Shown: positions 34,251 to 43,364 of the stretch, piece after piece
Layout: each line of letters begins with the position of its first letter
Numbering within the stretch: the first letter of the stretch is position 1
Assembly (NCBI RefSeq): GCF_029868385.1
Contig: NZ_JARWNX010000052.1
Span: 1-64,000 of the forward strand
Direction: 5' to 3'
From: Nocardia cyriacigeorgica
Lineage (GTDB): Bacteria; Actinomycetota; Actinomycetes; Mycobacteriales; Mycobacteriaceae
DNA length: 64,000 bases
Position numbers and translations under genes: made by a program
The notes under the pieces: model-generated
Databases searched by the model: none
What the model was told of the DNA's origin: nothing
Seen by the model: only the letters and a program-made list of their open reading frames with translations

Positions 34251-34335
34251 GGCATATTTGTGATTTGCAATTCACTTCTCCCACACGGCGGTGAAGTCGC
34301 CGTGAACCGGGGCGCGACAGGGCTATCATCGCCGC

Positions 34336-35577
34336 ATGGGAGCCCGGAATCGCCGTTCGACGCGGGAGACGACCGCGGGCGAGACCACCGGATCACGGAC
34401 GCCTCGCCGCAGACCGCGCGACCGCCGGGCACAGATCGCCGCGGCCTCGGCCGAAGCCTTCGGATCACTCGGCTATCACGGGGTGAGCATGGAGGACATC
34501 GCGTCTCGCCTCGATATCAGCTCGACCGCGCTGTACCGCCACTATCCGAGCAAATACGCGCTGTTCCGGGCGGAAACGCTGCGTCTCGGCACGCTCAGTG
34601 TCGAGGCGGTGCGCCTACCCGAGGACGCGGATCAGTGGACCGCGCGCAACCGACTCGACCATGAACTCGACGCCCTGATCAGCGCGTCCATCACCAACCG
34701 ACGCAGCGCCGCGCTACTGCGTTGGCAGCGTCGCTACCTCGAACCGGATGACGCCGCGATGCTGGCGACCCAGCTGGCCCTCGTCGACAGCGCCTTGCGG
34801 ACCGGCCTCGGTGAATACCGGCCCGCCCTGCCCGCGCGCGACCGGGCGGTGCTGTCGGCGGCGCTGTTGAGCGTGCTGAGCAGCATCGGCGATCATCACG
34901 TCGCCCTACCGGTGCGGGCGCTGACCGAACTGCTCGGCGCCGCCTGCCGCGCGCTCACCGACACCCGGCTGCCCACACCGGCCGACGACACCGAGACCAC
35001 CACCGCGCGGGAGATCCCGCTGACCTTCAAACACGAACTGCTGCTGGTGCGCGCGGTCGAGCTGTTCCACGAGCGCGGATACCCGAATGTGAGCGTCGAA
35101 GACATCGCCGTCGCCGCCGGGCTGCCCGCCTCGTCTGCGGTGTACCGGTTCTACCGCGGTAAAGGCGATATCCTCGCCGCCGCGTTTCGCCGTGCGGCCG
35201 AACGGGTTTCGGCCGCCATCGGCCCCGCCGTCAGCGGTTCCGACGGACCGGAACAGGCGCTGTGCACGCTCATCGACCAGTTCGTCGAGGGTTCCTTCGC
35301 CGAACGCGAGCTGACCTTCGTCTACTACGCAGAGATGAGCAATGTGCCCGCCGAACAGCGCTCGGTGCTGCGAAACATCCAGCGGCTCAATGTCGACGAG
35401 TGGGCCAAGCTGTTGGTGGCCGCGCGCCCGGAACTCGCCGCACCCGCCGCGCGAGTGCTCGTGCACGCCGCGCTGGCGATGGTGGTCGATCTCGGGCAGC
35501 GGTTCGGCTCGGTCGACCCGAACTGTTCCCGCACGCGGGTGACGACACTGATGCGGCAGGTGTTGTTCGGCCGGTGA
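34336..35577 (+). CDS. Mce3R-like regulator with two tandem TetR domains (copy 2)
   Basis: The 413-residue protein is collinear with the preceding gene and shares long blocks such as GYHGVSMEDI, LYRHYPSKYALFR, RGYPNVSVEDI, SAVYRFYRGK and TFVYY. The central and linker segments differ more, as in an old tandem duplication. The N terminus is Arg-rich. Two double-TetR repressors side by side suggest layered or divergent control of nearby lipid genes. It is convergent with the mce operon's last gene, 31 bases away. Confidence 0.85.
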   Translation: MGARNRRSTRETTAGETTGSRTPRRRPRDRRAQIAAASAEAFGSLGYHGVSMEDIASRLDISSTALYRHYPSKYALFRAETLRLGTLSVEAVRLPEDADQWTARNRLDHELDALISASITNRRSAALLRWQRRYLEPDDAAMLATQLALVDSALRTGLGEYRPALPARDRAVLSAALLSVLSSIGDHHVALPVRALTELLGAACRALTDTRLPTPADDTETTTAREIPLTFKHELLLVRAVELFHERGYPNVSVEDIAVAAGLPASSAVYRFYRGKGDILAAAFRRAAERVSAAIGPAVSGSDGPEQALCTLIDQFVEGSFAERELTFVYYAEMSNVPAEQRSVLRNIQRLNVDEWAKLLVAARPELAAPAARVLVHAALAMVVDLGQRFGSVDPNCSRTRVTTLMRQVLFGR

Positions 35578-35587
35578 GGGATTCGCG

Positions 35588-35604
35588 CCGCCGCGCCGAG
35601 GCGG
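35588..35604. terminator. Short hairpin at the convergence of regulator and mce operon
   Basis: CCGCC-N7-GGCGG lies in the 31-base gap between the convergent second regulator and the mce-associated gene. The stem is only five GC pairs and there is no T run, so support is weak. Confidence 0.25.
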
Positions 35605-35608
35605 TGGG

Positions 35609-36271
35609 TCAGGGCCGCGGTGCGGGAGCCAGCGGTGCGTTCATCTCGTTGACCAACCAGCGATCACCCGATTTCTCCATCCGCATGACCATCGACAGCT
35701 GGCCGGGTGCGGGCTGGCCCTGGGTGCCGAGGCTGGTGATGGTCTGCCCGATCACCACGATGGCCTCGGCGGAGGTCTCGTCACCGGATGTGATCGCGCA
35801 CTGCACATCACTCACGGCCGAGACCACCTGACCTTCGGCCAGCACCTCCCGCAATTCCTGACTGGTGGATTCGAACTGTTGATGCCAGTCGCCCGTCGCG
35901 CCGTCGAGCACGGCCGCGAAATACGGGTCGAGATTCTTCGCGTCGTAGTTGGCCAGTACCGGCGCGTACTCGCAGGCCGCCTGCCGCGCCTTCTCCTGCG
36001 CCGCGAGTACGGCGTCCTTATCGCGGTCCTGGAGGTAGAAGTACAGCGATGACGCGGCGGCCGCGACGAGCAGCAGCGCGACGGCGCACCGCGCGGCGAG
36101 CACACGCGGTGCGGGGAGCTTGCCGCGTGGTCGCTCGGTACCCGGCACCGCGGCCACCGGCTCGTCCTCGGTTCGGTGTGCGGATCGGTTCCGTTCGACG
36201 GCGACCGACAGCTCGTTCAGCGACGGCTTCCCGCTGGCCGCGGCGGCGGAGTCGATGTCTTTGGTACTCAT
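35609..36271 (-). CDS. Mce-associated membrane protein
   Basis: The 220-residue protein has a polar N-terminal tail, one membrane helix (about 75-98, VLAARCAVALLLVAAAASSLYFYL), and a C-terminal domain of the Mce-associated (Mas) kind with a YAPVLANYDAKNLDPYFAAVLDGATGDWHQQF motif. Such proteins accompany mce operons and are thought to stabilise or regulate the importer. It is the last gene, 12 bases after mceF. Confidence 0.87.
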   Translation of the reverse strand: MSTKDIDSAAAASGKPSLNELSVAVERNRSAHRTEDEPVAAVPGTERPRGKLPAPRVLAARCAVALLLVAAAASSLYFYLQDRDKDAVLAAQEKARQAACEYAPVLANYDAKNLDPYFAAVLDGATGDWHQQFESTSQELREVLAEGQVVSAVSDVQCAITSGDETSAEAIVVIGQTITSLGTQGQPAPGQLSMVMRMEKSGDRWLVNEMNAPLAPAPRP

Positions 36272-36283
36272 ACTGTTTCGGTC

Positions 36284-37462
36284 CTATCTGCCGGGGATCG
36301 GGCGGGAGAGTTCGTTGCCGGTGACGCCCGGTGGCGGGCCCGCGGTGTTATCGGGGATGTTCGGGCGTGGGGCGTTGGCGGAGCCGCGGATCTGCAAGGC
36401 CGGGTTGCTGGTGATGCAGTAGTTGTAGAGGCGGGTGCGGGTGTCGGCCGTCGGTGTGGTGGGAACGACGGGGATGGTGTCGTATTCGCAGGTCGGACGC
36501 GGCCAGGGGTCGACGAGGGTGTGGTACGCACCGTCGTGGGCCGGTATGCCGATGGCTGCCGCACCTTCCCGCAGCGCGGGGAAGAGCGCGGCGATGGCGG
36601 GGGCGCGGAGTTTGGCGGCCTTGGTGATGGCCACGAAATTGGTCACCAGGTTGGTGATCGGGTCCTCGGTGGCCCGCACGAACCCACCGAGGGTGGCGAG
36701 CTGGTCCGGTGCCAGCTCGAGGAATCGACGCACCTCCGCATCGGCGGCGGTGAGCTGCTCGAACAGCGCTCCGGCGCCGGTGGTGAGGGTGCTCAGATCG
36801 GGTTGGGCATGCGAGGTGGTCTCGGCGATGACGCCGAGGTTGTCGATGAGCTGACGGGTCTGCGGCAGCAGATCGTCGAGACCGGCCATGGCGCGGCTGA
36901 TCCCGGAGATCATATTGCGCAGGCGGTCCGGGCCACCGGCGAGCGCCTTGTCGAGTTCGTTCACGATGACGGTGAGCCGCTGCGGGTTCAGTCCGCCGAT
37001 GAATCCGCTCATATTCGTCAGCACCGACTGCACCGAGACCGGCGTCGAGGTTCGCGAAACATCCACCACCGCACCATCACCCAGATAGGGCCCGGTATCG
37101 GCGTCCGGCCGGAAGTCCAGATACTGCTCACCCGCCGCGGACAGCCGACCGACCGCCACCGTGCCGCCCACCGGAATCTGTGCCGAGGAGTCGATTTCGG
37201 CCACCGCGGCGATACCGGATTCCGATACCCGGACCTCGCTGACCCGGCCGACCCTGGTCCCGCGGAAGGTGACGTCATTGCCCGTCAGCAGTCCACCGGA
37301 ACCATGCAGCTCGACGGTCACCGAATAGGAGTTGGGCAGCGGATTGATCCGCAGTACCTCGGCGCCCAGATACCAGGACCCGAGCACCAGGATCACCACC
37401 AGCCCGAGATTCGCGACCGCGACGCGACGGCGAACCAGGTAATTCCACAGCGGAATGTTCAT
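36284..37462 (-). CDS. mceF: Mce family protein MceF
   Basis: The 392-residue protein has an N-terminal membrane helix, an MlaD/MCE domain (VTVELHGSGGLLTGNDVTFRGTRVGRVSEV), a long helical region, and a Pro-rich C terminus. It is the sixth MCE subunit by order. ATG 37462 overlaps the mceE stop. In the Mce complex the MCE rings and helical needles form a lipid-transport tunnel across the cell envelope. Confidence 0.9.
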   Translation of the reverse strand: MNIPLWNYLVRRRVAVANLGLVVILVLGSWYLGAEVLRINPLPNSYSVTVELHGSGGLLTGNDVTFRGTRVGRVSEVRVSESGIAAVAEIDSSAQIPVGGTVAVGRLSAAGEQYLDFRPDADTGPYLGDGAVVDVSRTSTPVSVQSVLTNMSGFIGGLNPQRLTVIVNELDKALAGGPDRLRNMISGISRAMAGLDDLLPQTRQLIDNLGVIAETTSHAQPDLSTLTTGAGALFEQLTAADAEVRRFLELAPDQLATLGGFVRATEDPITNLVTNFVAITKAAKLRAPAIAALFPALREGAAAIGIPAHDGAYHTLVDPWPRPTCEYDTIPVVPTTPTADTRTRLYNYCITSNPALQIRGSANAPRPNIPDNTAGPPPGVTGNELSRPIPGR

Positions 37463-38580
37463 CGGCCACCGTCCTGCGGGGCGGGCGCCGGTCGCGGTGG
37501 GCTGGTCACCCGGCCGATCACCTTCTGGATCACCTGCGCGAGGCTGCCGATGAACGCGGGCACGTCACCGAGTTCGGGCAGCCTGCTGCCGGTCGGGTCG
37601 GTGAGCGCGCCGACACTGAGATAGGACACCGTCGCGGCCACCGCCAGCGTCGGGCCCTCCAGGGTGGCGTCCAGCGATGGGTAGAGCTGATGGAACCGCT
37701 CGAGGGTCTGGCCGAGATCGTCGCCCATCCCGGTGAAACCCGACATCAGCCGCTGGATGCTGTCGAACAGGCTCACGAAATCCGGTCCGGTCGTCCCGGT
37801 GAAATCGCCGAGCGCGTCCATGGTGACCGCCACCTTGCCGATCAGCGCGGAGATATCGCGATTGTTCTCCGCGACTAGCCCGAGCAATGCGGGAAAGGTG
37901 TCGGCGGCCTGGCCGAGTTCGGCCTTGCGCGCGGCGAGTTCACCGGTCAGCACGTTCACCCCGGACAGCACACTGTCGATATCGCCGGTGCGGGCATTGA
38001 GCGCCGCCAGCACGGCGGTCAGCTCGGTGATCATGTGTGCCAGCTGCGGTGCGCGCCCGCCGAACATCGAATCCATCTGCGCGGTGATCTCGGCGGCCTG
38101 ATTGAGCCCGCCGCCGTTGAGCAGCAGCGAGACCGCCACCATCAGCTCCTCCACCGAGGCGCCAGCACCGGTGTGCTCGGTGGTGATGACCTCTCCCGGT
38201 TGCAGCAGCCGGGTGTCCGGTGCGGCGGGTGGCAGCGTCATCGCGACGAAGACGTCACCGAGCGGGGTGGCCTGGCGCAGTTCGGCGGTGGTGCCGCGGG
38301 GCAGCTGGATGTCGTCGCGGATGAGCATTTCCACATCGGCCACGAAATTCGTGGTGGAGATGGCGGTGACGACGCCGATATCGGTGCCGCCGATCTTCAC
38401 ATGCGCGCGATCGGGCAGATTGAGCGCGTCGCGGAACGCGGCCCGGATGGTGTAACCGGGCCCGCCGATACCCGGTTCGGGCATCGGCACACTGTCCACC
38501 GTCACCCCGCAGCCGGTGGCCAGTCCCGCGGTGAGGGTCAGGGCGACGGCGCCCAGCTTCCGGCGAATCATCACGCTCAT
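37459..38580 (-). CDS. mceE: Mce family lipoprotein MceE
   Basis: The 373-residue protein starts at ATG 38580, overlapping the mceD stop. Its signal sequence ends in a lipobox-like LATGC, and the MCE domain follows (YTIRAAFRDALNLPDRAHVKIGGTDIGVV). A helical needle-forming region fills the rest, ending in a Pro-rich tail. MceE is the LprK-type lipoprotein of mce operons. Confidence 0.9.
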   Translation of the reverse strand: MSVMIRRKLGAVALTLTAGLATGCGVTVDSVPMPEPGIGGPGYTIRAAFRDALNLPDRAHVKIGGTDIGVVTAISTTNFVADVEMLIRDDIQLPRGTTAELRQATPLGDVFVAMTLPPAAPDTRLLQPGEVITTEHTGAGASVEELMVAVSLLLNGGGLNQAAEITAQMDSMFGGRAPQLAHMITELTAVLAALNARTGDIDSVLSGVNVLTGELAARKAELGQAADTFPALLGLVAENNRDISALIGKVAVTMDALGDFTGTTGPDFVSLFDSIQRLMSGFTGMGDDLGQTLERFHQLYPSLDATLEGPTLAVAATVSYLSVGALTDPTGSRLPELGDVPAFIGSLAQVIQKVIGRVTSPPRPAPAPQDGGR

Positions 38581-39677
38581 TTCGCGAGTCCGAGCAAGGC
38601 GGCGGTGAGCCCGAAATCGGGTCCGAAATCCTGGATCTTGCCGGTGCGGCAACCATCGGAACGCAGCTGCACGCGTTCACAGAACAGCGAGAGCACCTCA
38701 CCGTCGAGCACTGCCTTGTCCAGCAGGCCGTGCAACCGCAGGGCCCGGTGTTCGCGGCTGACCGCATTCGAGAAATTCTCGAAGAACAGCGGCGCCACAT
38801 CCACCAATTCGGTGAGCCCGCGCGCATTCGCCCGCATCTGCGCGGTGATGGTGGTGAAACGCTGTAGTGCGCCCGCCAACTGGTCGGAGTTCTGACCGAC
38901 CACGGTCGAGGTGTTGTTCACGAAATCGTTGAGCTGGGTCAGCACCGCCTGTAGGCCGGGTGACTGCTCGCCCATCAACTGCACCAGTTCGGTCAGCCTG
39001 CCGCTGAAATCGCGGACGGTCTGATCGTTCTGGGCGATGATCTGGGTGATCTCGTTGAGCTTGATGATCGTATTGGCGATCTGGTCCTTGTTGGCGAAGG
39101 ACACCTCGAACGCCGAGGACAGCGCGTCGAGGGTGTCGCGGAGCCGATCACCATTGCCCTCCAACAGCGGAAACAGCACCCGGCTCGCCATCGGCCCCTG
39201 TGCGTTGTCACCTTTCAACGCGGCGCCGAGCTGATCGAAATTCTCCAGGATCCGGTCCAGTTCCACCGGCACCCGCGTGCGTTCGAGCGGGATATGCGCG
39301 CCATCGGCGAGCAGCGGTCCCGCACCGGAATAGGCGGGCGCCAATTCGACGTGCCGGTTGGTGATGAGCTGCGGCGAGATGAGTGCGGCCATAGCGTTCT
39401 CCGGCACCGCGACGCCCTTGTCGATGGACATGGTGACCTGCACGTAGCTGCCCTTGGCCGTCACTGTCTCCACTCGCCCGACCGGTACACCGAGAATCGC
39501 CACCTCGTTACCCGCGTACAGTCCGGCGACATTCTCGAAATCGGCGCTGATCCGCAATTGTTCACCGAGGTACCGGTCGGGTAGCGAGCTGATGCTGTCG
39601 GGCAGCAACGCGCATCCGGCCGCGAAGGTGGCGGCGAAACACAGTGCCGCCGTGCGCATGATCGTGCGAATTCTCAT
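38577..39677 (-). CDS. mceD: Mce family protein MceD, with a lipobox-like Cys
   Basis: The 366-residue protein starts at ATG 39677, overlapping the mceC stop. The signal segment ends FAAGC, a lipobox-like site not usual for MceD, followed by the MCE domain (LRISADFENVAGLYAGNEVAILGVPVGRVETV) and a helical needle region with a Cys pair near the C terminus. Gene order gives the name. Confidence 0.88.
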   Translation of the reverse strand: MRIRTIMRTAALCFAATFAAGCALLPDSISSLPDRYLGEQLRISADFENVAGLYAGNEVAILGVPVGRVETVTAKGSYVQVTMSIDKGVAVPENAMAALISPQLITNRHVELAPAYSGAGPLLADGAHIPLERTRVPVELDRILENFDQLGAALKGDNAQGPMASRVLFPLLEGNGDRLRDTLDALSSAFEVSFANKDQIANTIIKLNEITQIIAQNDQTVRDFSGRLTELVQLMGEQSPGLQAVLTQLNDFVNNTSTVVGQNSDQLAGALQRFTTITAQMRANARGLTELVDVAPLFFENFSNAVSREHRALRLHGLLDKAVLDGEVLSLFCERVQLRSDGCRTGKIQDFGPDFGLTAALLGLAK

Positions 39678-40687
39678 CGGCCGCACCCCTCGACGACCTG
39701 CGCGAAACACAACCAGTTGTCGGGCAGGAACCACGGCGCCCAGACATCACCGTACGGTCCGTTGCCGAGCGCATTGTTGAACTGGCGCAAGGCCACCGGC
39801 ATGATCTCGTAGAGCCGGTCCAGATTGTCGCGGTTCTTCTCCAGTCCCTGGGTCATGGTGTTCAGGTTCTGGATCAGCGGGCCGAGCTGACCGTTGTTCT
39901 CGATACCCATCTCGCTCAGCAGCCCCGACAGTGCGGCCACATTGTCGAGCAATTGGCGTAACAAGTTCTGACGCAACGACACCGCATTGCCGATGGCTTC
40001 GCCGCGGGTCAACAGCAGCAGCACGCTGTTCTGATTGTCGGCGGCCAGCTGCGAGACCTGGTCGAGGCCCTTCAACAGCACGTCGACCTCATCACGACGA
40101 TCATTGATCACCTTGGCCAGTGCGCCGATACTGTCGAGCGCGGTCACCGCCAGTTCCGGTGACTGGCCCATCTGCTGGTCGAACAGATCCAATGCCGTGC
40201 GCAGTTTCGCCGGGTCGATGCGCTCGATCCGTTCGAACGACGAGGTGTATTTCGGGTCCTGGATGACTTTGCCGAGGTTGTACGGCACCGAGGTATTCGC
40301 CAAGGGAATACGATTGTCCGGCAGCCCTTTACCGTCACCGGGCGTGAGTTCGATATGCAGCCGCCCCAGAATGGTCGACATCTTGATCGCCGCACGCGCG
40401 TTCGGGCCGAGCCGCAGATCGCGGCGTACCCGCAGATCGACAACCACCTTGTCGTCGACGAGTGTCACCGCCTGCACCGCACCGACCTCGATACCCGAAA
40501 CATCGACCGTTGCTCCGGGACGCAACCCGGCGGCCTGGGCGAATTCGGCCCGAATCGTCTTGTCCGACAGCCTCGCCTCCGATATCACACTGGAGCCGAT
40601 CAGCAGCAACACCACCGCGGCCGCCGCGCCGACACCGAGCCACAGAAATCGGTTCGCCGAATAATTCGGCAGTCCTATCCGCGCCAT
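39674..40687 (-). CDS. mceC: Mce family protein MceC
   Basis: The 337-residue protein starts at ATG 40687, overlapping the mceB stop. It has an N-terminal membrane helix (FLWLGVGAAAAVVLLLIGSS), the MCE domain (IRAEFAQAAGLRPGATVDVSGIEVGAVQAV) and a long helical region ending in a short tail with two Cys residues. It is the third MCE subunit of the importer. Confidence 0.9.
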   Translation of the reverse strand: MARIGLPNYSANRFLWLGVGAAAAVVLLLIGSSVISEARLSDKTIRAEFAQAAGLRPGATVDVSGIEVGAVQAVTLVDDKVVVDLRVRRDLRLGPNARAAIKMSTILGRLHIELTPGDGKGLPDNRIPLANTSVPYNLGKVIQDPKYTSSFERIERIDPAKLRTALDLFDQQMGQSPELAVTALDSIGALAKVINDRRDEVDVLLKGLDQVSQLAADNQNSVLLLLTRGEAIGNAVSLRQNLLRQLLDNVAALSGLLSEMGIENNGQLGPLIQNLNTMTQGLEKNRDNLDRLYEIMPVALRQFNNALGNGPYGDVWAPWFLPDNWLCFAQVVEGCGR

Positions 40688-41709
40688 CACCGGCACACCT
40701 CCGATTGAGAATCCCCGCCGACCTGTGAGAACAGTCCCGGCGGCAGCAGTACGCCCCACAGCGAGACATCGAGGCGGCAGATATAGGCATTGGCATAGGC
40801 GCCGTAACCGGTGAAACGGGCCAGCCCATTGAGTACATTCGGCAATTCGATCGCCGCTTGATCCAGTGCGGCGCCATTGAGCAGCAGCAGCGCCACCCCG
40901 CTGGTCGCATCGTTCTGCGCCCTGGCCATATCCGGTTTGACCTGGGTTATCAGCCCGACCAGCGCATCGGTGGAATTCGCCACCCGATCGACCGAACTCT
41001 TCAACGACTCCCCCTCCGCATACAACGCGTCGACCAGGGATCTGGCCTGTGTGATGAGCGTTTCCAACTCCTTGCTGCGATTGGCCAGACCGGCGATCAC
41101 ACTGCTCAGATTGGTGATGACCTGGCCGAGGATCTCGTCGCGCTGTCCGAAGGTGGTGGCCAACTCGGCGGCCTGGGTGATCAACGCGCTCAACGACACC
41201 CCGTCGCCCTGGAGGGCCTGGATCAGCGTCTCCGACAACGAATTCACCTGATCGGGTTGCAGCACACTGAACAACGGCTCGAAACCCGACAGCAGGGCCG
41301 ACACATCGAAGGAGGGTTCGGTGCGCTCCAGCGGGATATGCCCGCCGGGTTCGAGCGCGGTGCCATCGCCCTCGCCCGGAACCAGCGCGATATAGCGCTG
41401 CCCGATCAGATTCTGATATCGCACCAGCGCCTTGGTCGTGGTGGTGAGCCGCTGCCGATCCTGGATACGGATTTCCAGCCTGGCCTTGTAGTCGGGTTCG
41501 AAGTCGATGCTGTCCACCCGGCCGACCCGCACACCGGCCATCCGCACATCGTCACCTACACGCACCCCGAGCACATCGGAGAAGGTGGCCGAATAGGTAT
41601 GGGTGGGGCCGGGCACCGAACGCTGCAAGGTCGACCAGATCGTGTACGTCAACACCGTCGCGAGCACCGCGAACAGGCTGAACCCGAGCAGCGCTTTCCC
41701 TGATCTCAC
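40687..41709 (-). CDS. mceB: Mce family protein MceB
   Basis: The 340-residue protein starts at GTG 41709, overlapping the mceA stop. It has an N-terminal membrane helix, an MCE domain (HTYSATFSDVLGVRVGDDVR, then MAGVRVGRVDSI), an RYQNLIGQRYIAL strand, and a helical needle region. It is the second MCE subunit. Confidence 0.9.
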   Translation of the reverse strand: MRSGKALLGFSLFAVLATVLTYTIWSTLQRSVPGPTHTYSATFSDVLGVRVGDDVRMAGVRVGRVDSIDFEPDYKARLEIRIQDRQRLTTTTKALVRYQNLIGQRYIALVPGEGDGTALEPGGHIPLERTEPSFDVSALLSGFEPLFSVLQPDQVNSLSETLIQALQGDGVSLSALITQAAELATTFGQRDEILGQVITNLSSVIAGLANRSKELETLITQARSLVDALYAEGESLKSSVDRVANSTDALVGLITQVKPDMARAQNDATSGVALLLLNGAALDQAAIELPNVLNGLARFTGYGAYANAYICRLDVSLWGVLLPPGLFSQVGGDSQSEVCR

Positions 41710-43358
41710 GCGTAGACCTCCACGGTTCCACCCGCCAGCAGCGGCGTCAGCAACAGCAGCTGCGCGGCATTCGGCCGACCGCCCACCACCTGGGCGACCG
41801 CGGCATGACCGCGCACCGTCGCCACGGGGGCCCTGCCCGGTGTCGGCACGACGCGCCTCGGCCCGGCGACCGTGGCGCCGGTCGAGCCGGACGCGCCCAG
41901 CGTCGGTAAGGCGGCCGCGGCACCGTTCGATGCGGACCCGGCAGGCGCGGTCGCGCCAGGCGACGCACCCACAGGCGCAACACCGTCTCGCGTGGACTCT
42001 CCGGGCGCGGCGTCAGCGGGCGGCCCACCGGCAGGCGCAATGCCGTTCGGCGTGGTCGCTTCCGGTTCGGCTTCGCCCGGCGCAACATCGGCGGACGCGG
42101 GTGCGCCGGGCACGGGTGCGGTGATTCCGGGGATCGCGGGCAATCCGGGTATGAACGGCAGACCGGGGATGGCGGGGGCTCCGGGCTGGGCCGCAGCGAT
42201 GCCGGGAACCGGGACCGGTGCGGGAGCGGGCCCGGCCGAATCGAGCCGTCGCGGCAGCATCTGCGGTGGGAACTCCTGCGGCGGCGCCACCTGCGGCACG
42301 GTCGGTCCACCGCAGCGGGGGCCGTACATCTGGCCGTAGCGCGGGCAGTCCTCGGCCGTGTACTGCTGGAACGGGGTGAAGGAGACGTCCATCTTCCACA
42401 CCATCTGCTTGCGTGGGCCGAAGCCGAAGACCGACTGCATCTTCTGCAAGGTCGCGTTGAGGTTGGCGGCGGTGGCGGGGATGGCGTCGGCGTCACGGGC
42501 GAGTGAGCCGAACAGTTCGTCGAGGCCGGGCACGAGTTCCTTGGCCGCGTTCGGATTGCGGGCGAACAGGCTGTTCACCGCGTCGACGGCACCACTGGCA
42601 TTGGCGAGCAGCGCGATCAGATCGTCCCGGCGTTCGGTGAGGGTGCGCGCGGTGGTCACCGACTCCGACAGCACACCGACCAGTTCCGGCGCCGACTGAC
42701 TCAACGCGGTGGTGGCGCGGCCCAGATCGCCGAGCAGCTCACCGATGCCGTCGATCGAACGCACCTGGGTGATCCAGTTGTCGAGTCGTTCGATCGTGGA
42801 GCCGGGCACGCGAGCGCCGGGATCGAGGGCAGCGGAGAAGGTCGCGAGGACGCGGCCGAGCTTATCGGGCTGGATATTGTTCAGCACATCGCGCAGCACC
42901 GTCAGCGTGGTCTGGAGTTGGACCGTACCGACGCTCGTATCCTCGGCGATGGCCGAACCCGCGTGCAGCACGCCGTCGGACGGGCCGTTGTCGACCAGTT
43001 CGATGGCGGTCACGCCGAACAGGTTGTTCGGGATCACCCGCGCGGTGACATTATCCGGGATGGTCTCGGCCACCATGGGTTTCAGATCGACGGCCACTTC
43101 CTGGCGTTGTCCGGCGGCCACCACGTCGACCGCGCTCACCGCGCCCACCACCATGCCGCGGAACTTCACATCCGCGCGGGCGGGCAACCCGTCGCCGGTG
43201 CTGGTCAGCGTGACGGTGACGGGCACCCTGGCCTCGAAATAGCCGGTGTAGCGCAAGGCCAGCAGGCCGAGCAACATGACGATGGTCGCCATGACCGCGA
43301 GCCCGGACAGGGTGAGCTGGCGTGCGGTGGGACCGCGTCCACTCGGATCGAGAATCAT
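41706..43358 (-). CDS. mceA: Mce family protein MceA with a long Pro/Ala-rich C-terminal tail
   Basis: The 550-residue protein has an N-terminal membrane helix (21-40), the MCE domain (VPVTVTLTSTGDGLPARADV, then KFRGMVVGAVSAVDV), a helical region (150-325), a Tyr/Cys-rich segment (DCPRYGQMYGPRCGG), and a Pro/Ala/Gly-rich tail of about 190 residues with PGLP-type repeats. The tail is longer than in most MceA proteins and may span periplasm or cell wall. The last residues turn hydrophobic again. Start is ATG 43358, six bases after yrbEB. Confidence 0.9.
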   Translation of the reverse strand: MILDPSGRGPTARQLTLSGLAVMATIVMLLGLLALRYTGYFEARVPVTVTLTSTGDGLPARADVKFRGMVVGAVSAVDVVAAGQRQEVAVDLKPMVAETIPDNVTARVIPNNLFGVTAIELVDNGPSDGVLHAGSAIAEDTSVGTVQLQTTLTVLRDVLNNIQPDKLGRVLATFSAALDPGARVPGSTIERLDNWITQVRSIDGIGELLGDLGRATTALSQSAPELVGVLSESVTTARTLTERRDDLIALLANASGAVDAVNSLFARNPNAAKELVPGLDELFGSLARDADAIPATAANLNATLQKMQSVFGFGPRKQMVWKMDVSFTPFQQYTAEDCPRYGQMYGPRCGGPTVPQVAPPQEFPPQMLPRRLDSAGPAPAPVPVPGIAAAQPGAPAIPGLPFIPGLPAIPGITAPVPGAPASADVAPGEAEPEATTPNGIAPAGGPPADAAPGESTRDGVAPVGASPGATAPAGSASNGAAAALPTLGASGSTGATVAGPRRVVPTPGRAPVATVRGHAAVAQVVGGRPNAAQLLLLTPLLAGGTVEVYA

Positions 43359-43364
43359 CGCCGC

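Noticed and set aside
34203..34664. Frame starting with a hydrophobic peptide (MLWLILSIHMVIVLVTGIFV) between the two Mce3R-like genes
   Set aside because: It runs into the second regulator gene in another phase and its hydrophobic look comes from an AT-rich promoter region. No ribosome site is present.
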